Below, piece by piece: positions 1-11,199 of a stretch of DNA of 64,000 nt. Origin of the DNA: Rhynochetos jubatus (lineage: Eukaryota > Chordata > Aves > Eurypygiformes > Rhynochetidae); contig CM050657.1 in NCBI GenBank assembly GCA_027574665.1, forward strand, positions 20,686,700 to 20,750,699, read 5' to 3'. The first letter of the stretch is position 1; each line of letters starts with the position of its first letter. The translations under genes and the position numbers were made by a program. The notes below the pieces were generated by a model. The model ran no database searches. It saw only the letters and a list, made by a program, of their open reading frames with translations, and was not told where the DNA came from.

Positions 1-900
1 TACAGGCTGTGAGGAAATAAAGGTGTATCCACCTGGCACTTGTGTGCAGCACAAGTATATTCCACAGACACATGTATTATTTGGAGTTCTAGGCCTGTTT
101 TCAGAAGAATGGGGAAATAAATCAATAAATGTGTTTACCTTGATCTTTACCTCGCTCATACAGACTGCTCAGAGCATCTAATTTAACCAAACCTCTTCAA
201 TCCAAACACTGGCAGCTCTTCAGCATGTGGGAAAACAGTCGTACAACGTACGTCAGAAGAATCCAAGGCTGAACAGCCTGGCCCGAACTTACTCCAGACT
301 GGATTTAGCACTACGTACAACCGAGACCTTTCCTGCTATACGCGTACGTCCTTCCTAAGCGCCAGCATCTACGAGGGAGACTGCACTGTCGGGGCTGTAG
401 GTCGATGCCAGTTCACAGCTCAGGTTTCCACATTTGGATTTTCACCCTTCGGTTCCAATCAAAAAATAAATTCCTCACACTCAACCCAGTCTAATTACTT
501 TTTTGCATGGAAGAGACAGCCAAATTCATTCTGACGCACAAAAGGAAAGTGTGATATATGAGCAAAGTACATGTAGTATAATGTTATGGATGGTTCTGAA
601 AATCTAGCCAGAAACACACGTCGCTCCTAACATCGTAGCTGTTGCCAACAGTTACCACCTAATGTTGTCTGAGAGACTGCAGTGATTTCGTGTTCAAAGG
701 AAAAGGAAAGACTCCGGTACCTCAGATACCACACTGCCGTTACTGATGGTAACGCTGTGTTTGTAACAACCGGAGAACGTTCCTAGAGAAGGTGGCATCA
801 CCTTCATCGCACAGGATGCATTTACCACGTACGTGTCCCTGCGATACTTAAACACCATACTGCCCTGAAATCCTGAAAGTCAGCGGTGACTGGGGAAGGA
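1..900. other. CpG-rich non-coding stretch
   Basis: No gene is recognised. CpG dinucleotides are far denser here than in most of the window, with more than a dozen between about 237 and 430. Words built on CGTACG or ACGTAC recur near 247, 314, 342 and 829. A 6-bp inverted repeat with a 5-base spacer lies at 738-754 (CGTTAC/GTAACG). Retained CpGs in a CpG-poor region can mark DNA unmethylated in the germ line, a recent insertion, or a constrained element. The sequence alone does not separate these. There is no TATA box or start codon context that would support a promoter call. Confidence 0.35.
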
Positions 901-3900
901 ACTGCTGCAGTGAGGCCATCGAACTGCAAATACAGGCCACTAAAATGGTGAATTTTACTTTTTCTGTGTACACTGTACCACTTCCTGGCCCACCTAGAAG
1001 CTTTAAAGGCTTAATTCTACTAAATACTTATTATACCCTGTTCTGCAGGGTACCCCACATTATAAACATTAACAAACAGGGAAAAGAATTGATAACATGT
1101 GGATACTTCTGCACGTTTCTTGGTTTTTCTGGCAGGAAAGGTGTGAACAGTGACCAACATGCATAATGTTAAAACCTCGTTACTACACCACTTGAGCAAA
1201 AGACCTCAGGTTCAAACACAGGAAAGGAGTAAATTAACAGTTTAACTTAATAGGCGAGCTTCTATACAACAAAGCTCAGAAGGATTATTTGGGAGTTTTA
1301 CACAATGCAAAGTTACTAATGGAAACTGTTTTAGCAACTGGCCTTTCTACCCAGTAGCCAACCATGGTGCTAGCACTGCTCACAGTTCACCTTCCCAGCA
1401 GGTATGAAAGGTGTTTTAGTGAAATACTCTGTGGGAACAACTCCCATAGTGGTGAGGAACAGCCCAGCCCCACCATATAGCTCTGCAGACCTGTGATCGC
1501 TCCGTGCAGGATCAGGTCAGACATCTCTGCTGAGGTGGAGGCACCAAGTCCAGGTGACACTCCTGATAGTCATGCCAGCGTGGATGAGTGGTCAGCAGAA
1601 ACAGGGGGACGAGGGATAGCCACAGCCCAGAGAAGAGAGATGGCAGGAGAAACAGCCAAGCAAAAATGAGCTCAAGGGGAATGTGGCTCATTTTCTGTCA
1701 CTTCTGTCCTCCACACTAAACACTGCTGTGTAGCTTCCCCGCACATCAGTGGCATCCCAGACACCTGAGTAAGTCTATCCATGTACTGCTCGAGGAAAGC
1801 TCTGCAATGCTTCTGGATCAAAATCAACACTTAAGATACGTGTGCCTCACCTGGGATGGAAACATTAACCCTCAGAGATAGCCCTGGGTCTTCTGACATG
1901 CAAAGACCGAGTAGGAAAACTAACAAAAATGTGTTAATAAACACGCTTATCAGAAGATATAAACTACTTCTAATGAATGCTGCAGTATTGCTGAAAGTAT
2001 TAGCACACGTAAAGTAATGAAAACCCCAAAGCTCGAATCTGTTTGTAGGAACGGCACCGAGAACAGGAGCTCCACAGGGCAAACTGGGGGATTAGACAAG
2101 GTACGAAGGAGCCAACACGGTGGGACTGTGGCGGAGGGTCTTTGCAGACTGCCACCATTCCCAAGCTACAGGCTGGATGGCAGCGACTGCACTGGGGGAA
2201 AGAAAGGAGCGCAAGGAAGTCTTTCTCTCCAGGATGATCATTGCTACCTTCTTTTTACAGTTGAGTTTGGCCCACTGCGGAGCAGATGACAGTGTAAAGC
2301 CGAGGCATGCTGTGCCCCACGTTAGATGCTGGCACATCTAAATGCCAGACACCTCTGAAATGCACATTTTAAACCATGGCTCTTGTTCCTCTGCTTCCTT
2401 ATCTTTTTCTAAGGGACCATTTTTTGGAATTTCTCTTGTGCACTGTGAGAAGGACCAAGAGACAACTTTTCTAGGAAGAAATCAGTTGGTTTGAGAGACT
2501 ATCAACAATCCTTGAAGTCAAGGTTTACTTTGTGGTTTTAAATGGTCTCGTGCACCTGTGACCCAGAGAGTTAACATTCCCCTGTAAAACAGGCCTCACG
2601 CTTAACTTACATAATCTTCTCCATCCTCAGGTAAAAGCTCTTCACAAAGTGCAAAATGCCTTGGGTTTTTTTCTTATTTCTGCCTTTTCTCCCACCTCAG
2701 CATCCCTACACTTCCGATTAAATTACAAAGTGGCCATCTCCAGTTTTGCGGGGTTTTCCCCTCAAATGTTGAAGTATAATTTTAAGATGGGGGGAATGAA
2801 ATTAAAAATTCAACCAAGGTCATTAATGTACAAAATGCAAATTGTCTCCCATTTGTCAAAGACCCTGGGGAAGTCTAGAGATAATTGAAATGATAGATGA
2901 ACAGAGGAGACTAACTGCTAATGGTCTGTATATCAATGAATCAATGTCATGTTTATGAAGGGCTTTGGGAAATTATTTTAAATACTTCACCTATAGATGA
3001 AGTTTAGCCTCCTTTTTCTTCTTAATGCTGAAAAATTCATGATAAAGTTCAGTTTATAGTTACACAAGTGTAAACCTGCAGTAATTTAAGATCAGTAGCA
3101 AATTTCTGAATTACCAGGGATTATGGTATAACTAAGAGCAATATGTACTGCAGAGATAATCAAATATAGGGTCAGACCCCACCCTCAAAGCATTTAAACT
3201 CATCTGCTTTCCTTTACATCTCATTTCCTCCAGAATTTGAGTAAATTGGAAAAACAAGGAGTATTCATAACACTGATTCTCCCGCTTACCTATTTTCCTT
3301 GTATTTTCATTTATATACGGAACTGCTTAGGGCAGGAGCTATTTTTAGATGTATTTATGGGGCACCAACTAAATAGGAACAGGGAGAGGAGAACAGGAAA
3401 AAAAAAAAGAAATATTTCCTTTTCCAACCAAAAGTGAACTGAATCTTGGCGGTAACTTTGGGACAGTTGCACAGCAAACCATAGTCTCACCTCAAAAGAA
3501 GAAATACTACGAACCAGTAAATCTGTGTAATCTTCTCCCAGTTGTGTAGGGGCTCTGGTAGATTAGTGACAGTGAGGACAAGGCATAAATAAAAAGGAAG
3601 TTTCAAACATTAAGATGTCATTTTAGTTGAAACTGTAAATAGCTTGGGGAGGAAGGTCAGTTTACAGAGTTTTGATTTGATTGTTTGGGGGGTTTTTTGT
3701 TTTTTAAATATCCCCCCCTCCAGTATTTTTCTGCTTTTCTTCCCTCACAACAGGAAGGGTTCAGATGAAGGAAAACCAGTAGGATACCTGCAGGCTTTTT
3801 TGTTATCAGAAAAAAAAGCTTTTTCTAGCAGAAAGAAATGAACCCTCACATCCCTTTTACATGGCAGAAACCTGAAGTGGCAGCACGCTGAAACAGGTAG

Positions 3901-5900
3901 CTTCAGCACAGAAACCCAAATTAAACCCTTCTCATTCTTGCTCTCACTGAATGAAATCCCATGGGGGGACAGGGAGAAGAGGTGAGGTTTCATGAATGGT
4001 CTGTAGGACTTGAGAGAGATTTGCTTCATCTGAAAATAATATCACGATCGCTCGGCTTGTGGAAACATGAGCTAATCTGGAAATTACATCTGCATTTCCT
4101 CCGACTCTGAATAAGCTGGTTATATCAAAAATATACAACTGATTCTCCTGTTCTAGGATTTGGCACATGAAGCAAGCAAGCAAATAAGCCTCTCAGGAAA
4201 ACACTGCTGTCTGAGAGGAAACGTTACTGCTGTCTGAGAAACGGTAACACATGTATCGCAGGTAAAAGGTTCACACTAAAGTTTCTGGTCATTACAACTT
4301 ACAAACACAGTAATTTATAGAAAGAATCAAGACCACCCATCAGGTTGCTGAGAAAACACGAAGGTATTGCCATGTGTTGGAACCACTCAATTATAAGATA
4401 TCGCTGGGGATGGTGGAGATCTGGACCAGCTTCCTTTAGGATAGCAACAAACCTAGAAGGAAGGCTGATCAGAAATGCAAGATCCGTGCAAAAAGGGATC
4501 CCTCAAATACATACGCTGCACTGGCCAGAACCAGCACTGGCCAGACCAACCATCTCTACTAATAGAGACTTGTGAATAAATACTCCAAAACAAATCTCCG
4601 TAGAAAGGGGTGAGTATTATCGCAGAAAACAAAGTTTACAGTGTCTGTTTTCAGGGAGGGAGTGAGAGCTAGTAGCACAAACCAAACAAGGTGTTTTACA
4701 AAATACAAGACATTCTCGGGGGGGAAGTCAGATTTGGCTGTTTCAGGTGGGAAGGCGTGAAAACAGACCAAACCAGCATCTGTTTGAGGCAGCTCTGCTT
4801 TTATACCTGTCCTTTCTCCTCCCACCAGCTTTTTTTTTTAGAGCTTCATTTCTTTGTCAGTCTTCCTTACCGTAAGGTCAAATTAACCACTCTAAAAACA
4901 GTAATGTAGTAGCTTGCCTTCGTTAAATGAACACATTTTTCTCATTTTATCTATTATTACACCTTTTCCTGTCAGCGAATAGGAAGGGGAGCAGATGAGA
5001 GCAAAGGGGGACAGGAGTGCTCCCTCTCCAAGATCTCAGATCTGCCCTTCCCTCCTGTCCTTCCCAAATCCTTCCCCTAAATAAAAGGGTCACAGAGAGA
5101 GAGGGAAAATTAAGGTCTCCACCAAAGAGTAAACACTCCAACGAAGAAATAAAGTTGAGCTTTAGAGAAATCTAAGTTTCCAGTGAAGCTGTTACTCTGA
5201 GCATCTCGGTTCTGCTGCTTTCCATCTGTGCTGAATTTCCACCTGAGGCTTTATGGAGACACTAAGAGAGGAAAATACCTGGCCTTTACGGATTTTCAGG
5301 GGAACACTAACTCTCCATCACCAAGGACTCTAGTTCTATGTAATCGGGAAAGGGAAATGAGTCAGTCACTGCACCTTGGAGGTGTATCAGGAGGCTCAAT
5401 AGTGACTTTGTAAGGTACAGCGCTTGACAAAGTAGCTAAATAAATAAAACATCCAATTCCTCCTTTTCTGAAGCACATCTATTCTGGTAGATTTTAATTT
5501 TTTGAATGAGTGAAATACAAGCGAGATAATTCACAGGAGTTAATGATACAGTACAAGTTAACTGATCCGTTATTCTGCACGAGGAGATCATATTTGCAGG
5601 GAGTAACTCATACACAGCCTTTCAGGGTCATAATTACTTGCAATACTAGAGTCTCAGCATACTCTTCTATTCTTATTTTTTGCTGTTTTACAGATGCATC
5701 TCTCTCAAGGTCCTAAGTGAAAGCAGATTACCTACCACTGATTATCCAACACATCTACAGATGGAATGTAGGGGAAGCATCTCTCCAGTGACAAGTTTTG
5801 ATTTGTGGATGAAATTCCCCTCTTAATTGAGCCATGCTTCTTCTGCTAACAAAGTCTGGCCGAAACCTTGGGATAAATTTCCTTCTTTGTAGAGTGAGAT
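901..5900. other. Single-copy non-coding sequence, no gene seen
   Basis: No recognisable coding region. Open frames are under about 95 codons, overlap on both strands and show no domain. A slightly GC-richer patch (about 1,430-1,650 and 2,080-2,340) contains a good isolated splice acceptor ending at 2,262 but no matching donor. Short A- or T-runs occur near 3,397 and 3,690. An imperfect 23-base tandem pair lies at 4,203-4,248. Confidence 0.5.
4203..4248. repeat. Two-copy 23-base imperfect tandem repeat
   Basis: The word ACTGCTGTCTGAGA starts at 4,203 and again at 4,226. The second copy lacks two bases after GAGA and then continues AACGGT. It is a minor local duplication with no evident function. 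Confidence 0.7.
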
Positions 5901-7453
5901 TTTCCTAACGTCATATCCTCCATTTTCTTATTTCATTAAGATTTTGAATTATATATACAAACCGTTCATTTCAAACACTCATTATGGAAATACTGCAAAC
6001 CCAGAAGATGTCACAGTCATTTCTTTTGCAGCTTTTCTTTTTGTAGGCGACATTCATATTGCAGAATAATTTAGACAGTAATTTAATCACAGGGTTTAGA
6101 GGTCCAGCAAATGTTACATTTACATAATGTCAGTCTTTCAGCAGATAATTTGGTCCTTTGCATGTGTTAGACGACGACATGGCTTGTTAAGATCATGTTA
6201 GTACGTTTAACCCAGCAGATGAATGGCTGGTTTGTTAATCTGCCATATATTTCTAATTTTCCTAAGGATGATTAGAAAATTCTATTTAGAGTAAATTCAT
6301 GAGCACTTTCATTCCATCTGAGTGACAAGCCAAAAAGATTATTAAATTTCAGGGTCTAGAAATCTCCATAAAATGGTCATAAGTCCTTGCTTCACAGTAA
6401 ATACCAACACTTCTCTTATACGTTACATTAGTCAGTATTTTGCTTATGGCTGCTTTGAGTACATGTGACTGAAGATGTTAAAATCTGACTCATAAATTAA
6501 GTCTTATAATATTCTTATAAGGAAGTATGAGTATTCTCTAGTTTGAAAACTACAAAATCGACTTCTTTCTCCTGTCTAATGCTGCTAAAGAAAATTAGAT
6601 AGGATATAAGTAATATGGTTCAGTTCCAGTGTGGTAATGTTCCTGTCCCAGACCCTCAAAAAAATGAAATCAAAGGTGGTAAATCATTATTAGTCAAAGA
6701 GAAATAAGCATGTCTGTCCAAGGGATTTTCAAAAATTACTATTGTGTATTTAAATTTAGGAGAATAACAACCTAGTCAAACAGCATCTCAGGAGCCTTAA
6801 CGCTGAATACCTACAGTTAATACTGTATTTCTGCCTTTTTATTTTGATGCTGTACGCTGTATCCTTGCTAGTTATATTAAACAAAAGCTTTAAATTTAAA
6901 CTTGTGCAAGACCAGGATTTACAGCAGAAAACACTGTTGCATCATGTGGCCAGCCCTTGCCACAGTAGGATAATCCCTGTTTTCCATTGCCTCACTTGTC
7001 TGGTTTTAAATGTACTGTAGCTAACCACAGACAAAATCAATAAGCCAAAAATTACACCTGGAGTTGATAGCACATTTTGATCATTTGCTTGTATCTTGGA
7101 GCAATTTCACCAGCCTTTACAATAGAAATGTGTTTACCTAGAAGACAAATTCATACAGTCTCCTATCAATGAAATATATGATAGACATCCAGCGCCACGG
7201 TCTGAAAGAAGCTGGAGAGCAGGGCAGCAGAACAGTATGGGAAGAGACATTCATTATTCTCCTTAATCCACTCAATTGACAATTGTTACCAGTCCTACAG
7301 CACAGAGAAACACTCACTTTCCCTCCTGGCACAAGATTTTGAAAGGATCATATTTCATTTCTGAAACAAATTTATTTCTTCTCGTCATACACTTAAAAAT
7401 AAATAGAAATACTGCCACTTCCCTCATATTTGTGTGGTATCCTCACTTTGCAG

Positions 7454-7491
7454 GATATCGGAAATATGGCCGCAGCCCTCACTGCATGCTG
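7454..7491 (+). other. Possible 38-base mini-exon
   Basis: The segment is preceded by a moderate pyrimidine tract ending TTTGCAG and followed by a good donor, GTAAGA. All three frames are open. One reads YRKYGRSPHCML, which I cannot match to a known protein. It has no supporting exon nearby. A chance splice-site pair is at least as likely, so this is recorded as a candidate only. Confidence 0.12.
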
Positions 7492-8890
7492 GTAAGAAAC
7501 AGATTCGTGTTGTGATGCAAGGGACAGCTGGTTTGTAATACAGATTTTGAGAAAGTCTCACAAATTTCACATCAGTAGCTTGTATCCCTTATGAGTTATT
7601 TTGACTTACTAAAGCAACTGAATGGGTTTTTTCCATTCATTATTCATTTTTAAAATTAAATCCAGACAGCATTTCTGTTACAGCTAGTTTGGGCTGAAGA
7701 CTCCAGAAAAACAAGGAAACTCTACCCCTTCAAGAAGCAAGACAACTGTGTATCATCTTAGCAATAAGAAAATGGAATCGGTGAATTTGCATTAGATAAT
7801 AAATTTTAAACCCATCAGAATTAAATCATACGGAGATTTAATTACCACTGAGGTTAAAAAAGGATTATTTGGTATCAACACTCAAACACAGTGAGTTCCA
7901 AACTTAGAGTTAAGACACAGTATCTCCGGGCAACTCCACGCAAGGTAAGTTTATCACCCAAGTGATAAAATTTAAGCCGAGACACTTACTTTGTATATTC
8001 TTTAACATGGTTTGTATTATGACACTAACGCTGGATGACCCACCACCAAACGTATTTCCTTAGTTGCTAAGTCCTTAGACAGTTTAAGGAACAACAAGAG
8101 GCTGGATTTCCTTGAGTCAGAACGTCCCACCAGTTGACCCCTTCATCAAATAGATCTTGTGGAGCTGCACTAGGGATACACTGGGGAAAACATGCGTGAT
8201 GTCAAACTAGTCCAAAAGTTAATGTGTATATTGATGTAAAATGAGATCTTTAATGGAAACATCCTTAAAGTTCTTTAGATCAACCAAACAAATAAATTAA
8301 AAAGGACCAAATATTTTCCTAATTAAACAGCATGAAGTGCCAAGTACTGATCTACTTTCATCTCCAACATGATTTTGTCATTCCTCTTGCAGCCCCTGAT
8401 GTTTATCTACAGAAAAAAAATCTCACCCACTTGGAGTTACAGAAAAAAGCTGGCTTACAAATCCAAACAAAACCTCCAATTTTTACACAAGAAAGCAGTG
8501 AAAAATCAAAGAAGTTACACCAAAACGTTCTCATTAGCACTTCTTTAGGTATGAATGAGAATCAAAAACACAGCGCTCTGAGGAATGAATGTCACAGCTA
8601 TTTGTTAAGGCTATTATAATCTTATCAGTGGTTTCCTGAATTTCATATCCATAGTTATACGTCCTTCACCAACAACTACCAGTGAGCTTAGCTCAGAATA
8701 AAAGCCTGAACCAAGATGAAAGCATACACACAATATGATTACAAACTGAAAAAGAAAATAAAATATCAGGTGGTCAGGTTTACTTTATGGTGAATGTGTA
8801 CTCAATATGGACACACATAACAGTCTGATTTGTAACTTAACCCCAGTGAAGCCATAAAAGGGTAAGATGTGACACACAAATAATATTTGT

Positions 8891-8903
8891 TATATATATA
8901 TAT
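8891..8903. repeat. Short (TA)n microsatellite
   Basis: A run of alternating T and A, about six and a half units long. It is a simple repeat with no evident function. Confidence 0.85.
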
Positions 8904-10036
8904 CCCCTATTGTATATCAACAGTTCACTATATCCTGATAGAGAATATTTTACCACTCTTATTTTGCAAGCAAACTTCATTCAGTGCCAGGAACGAGGAA
9001 GTACTTTGGTTTCTGGTACCAAACTGTTACACAATGCTATTGCGAGCCAACTCCAGCCTCTCCCAGTGTCAAGCCTGGGATGGGCAACAACGATCCACCA
9101 GTACCAGGCACAGGGTGTGCAACCTGTCTGCTTTCCCCAAGACCCACAGTTATGAATAACTGACAGCTGGCACCGAAGTAAACCTTGCATAATCCTCGCT
9201 AGCACAGCCAATCTTCCTCTCACTGTAAGAATGAGTCACACAGCGCAAAGCGAAGCAGTGTCTTTATGATATATAGGTTTTTCATACACCCAGGTTACAC
9301 ATTTAATTTGCTATTTACTGAAGCCTCCAAATTTGGCAGCAGAGGGAGACTGCACGATCGCCAAAATAATTGGAGAGAATTAAGACTAGACAGTATAGTA
9401 ATGACAAAAACCTCAGGAGAGATCACACAGATGTTTCCTGGTTCCGAGCATAAACTATCTGGAACCCCAACGAGTAAGCAATAAACTGATAGGAGTCCCC
9501 ACCCAGCCCAAAAGCTGAGTACGTCAGCGACCCAGCGTGTAAAACACCTCACCTGTTCGGGCTGCCCCCCACAAGGCACGTAGGCCTCCAGGCTGGTGTC
9601 ACAGCAAAGTCTGGGAGATGTCAGCCTCAAATGGGCAAGACGACAAACAAAATCTGTGATTTAATTAGGCCACAACTTTATTAACCTATTTCTTCAGGGA
9701 ACTACCAGTGATAGTTCATACCGTGTAGACTATGATTCAGTTTTTAATCATTTCTGTCTGGTAAAGAGTTGGGTCAATGTTTCCCGACCTCACCAAATTC
9801 CTCTGAGTAATACCGTATCTAGGTGTCAGGGGGGACCTTTACTGTTATCAGCCCCATCCTGTACCCCACTTCTTTTTAAGAACAACCTCAGTCCCCCAGG
9901 GAAGTACTTGCACAGTCAGCATGCAGGATTTGCAGTTGTTGAGCTCCTTCTCCTCAATCCCAACTAAGTATGGAGATAATTAACAGTTCCCTCTACAGAA
10001 TTTCCCACTGGGCAGGCAGATATTAATACCTTAAAG

Positions 10037-10049
10037 AAAAAAAAAAAAA
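10037..10049. repeat. A13 homopolymer
   Basis: Thirteen consecutive A bases on the plus strand. No recognisable retroelement body lies directly upstream, so it is treated as a simple repeat and not as a retrotransposon tail. Confidence 0.8.
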
Positions 10050-10539
10050 TCACATAAAACACAATATATTCAGAGGGCAATCATGAATTTGCATCACTCC
10101 TGCTGCCTTCTGGCCTTGTCACCACCTGAGGAGCAGGTCTGAAATTCCAGAAAGTTCTACATATCCAGTCCCCTTGTCAAATCCCAAATGGATCTTGCTC
10201 ACGTGCAGAACAACCACTCAACACAGCTTGACCCAGGGGAATTAGCCCCTCTGGTCCTGTGTTGGCAGACCAAGAATTGTTTTTACCTCTGAGGTATAAC
10301 TGCACATTTCCAGAGGAACTGCCACTCCATCTGAAGACCCGGCACACAGTAGATCCAAACATTAGCTCTCATCACCGTAACTTTTTATGGAAAGGCTACA
10401 GCCCAAGGCACTTTCAGATGAAGACACGACAATCAACTTTTATGGCCCTTGCAGCTTTTGGGCCAAGCACTCTGCAGGCAGAGCTCCAAAGACTTCAGGA
10501 GTTACACCAAGAGAGATAATGTTAATTGTCTGGCCAAGA

Positions 10540-11170
10540 GCATAAAAAAACCCGTTCTTGTTATTGTTGTTGGAAACCAAATGACAGGCAATTCATTATT
10601 GCACTGTAATTCAGTGCAATTTATTGGTTGATTTGCTGTGAGGGATTTTAGCTCCATACTAATACACATACTATAAAAAGAATGCAAATTCAGTAACGCA
10701 AATCTAAATGAACGAGAAGTAACATTTTCTCACAGTTTGCAAGAAATTAACCTTTAACGTCTTTCCTATGCTTTGGGAACAGCACTTGGCCGAAAGCTCT
10801 TACAGTAATAAAGCAGTGACCCATAGCAAAGAATAAATGTCAGAGTGAAATGATAACAGCAAGCCTATTTGCCAGAAAGTGGTAATTTATAAGATTTTAA
10901 TTTGAGATCATCATGGGGGGTCAGCCTTATCAAATAATTCAAAATGTAGGTCACAATTATAGCCCTTGAAGTGTGGTTCGGCTCTGAAATGTGACTGGAA
11001 AAATGGCATGTTTATTATTCCTAAATGATTTCTTTATCAGATACATCGAGTTTACAAGTAAAATGTTAGTGGGACAGATTTGCTTTTTGCTTTCTCCAAT
11101 TTTTGAATTTGTGTAGCTCACTGATTTCAGCAGTTATTTCTGATTTACACCAGCCTAAAATAAAAATCAG
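10540..11170. other. Candidate conserved non-coding element
   Basis: The stretch is AT-rich, has no interspersed repeat that I can recognise, and is dense in ATTA/TAAT, TTATCA and similar transcription-factor-like cores. It also contains a structured inverted repeat at 10,585-10,639. This composition resembles tetrapod developmental enhancers. Conservation itself cannot be seen from one sequence, so the label is inference. Confidence 0.3.
10585..10639 (+). other. Hairpin with perfect 9-bp inner stem
   Basis: ATTGCACTG at 10,598-10,606 is the exact reverse complement of CAGTGCAAT at 10,612-10,620, separated by TAATT. Further out, 10,587-10,595 pairs with 10,629-10,637 (one mismatch, one G-U), across an asymmetric internal loop of 2 and 8 bases. 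CAGTGCAAT equals the first nine bases of the miR-130/301 family as known from vertebrates. However, the loop is very short and the stem is interrupted, so a functional microRNA precursor is doubtful. Confidence 0.3.
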
Positions 11171-11199
11171 AACCCTCAGTTTCTCACCTCCCTGCTTAA

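Larger units (their letters stand above)
5901..10530. other. AT-rich non-coding sequence, parts enhancer-like
   Basis: No gene is recognised. Between about 5,930 and 6,330, and again 7,790-7,990, the sequence is AT-rich, free of obvious repeats and rich in TAAT/ATTA homeodomain-type cores, as developmental enhancers often are. A perfect 8-bp inverted repeat with a CCAA loop lies at 7,950-7,969 (TTTATCAC/GTGATAAA), giving paired GATA-like sites. A TA microsatellite lies at 8,891-8,903 and an A13 run at 10,037-10,049. Confidence 0.4.

Noticed and set aside
2080..2340. GC-richer region open on both strands with a strong acceptor ending at 2,262
   Set aside because: No donor follows within a plausible exon length and no protein family is recognised on either strand.
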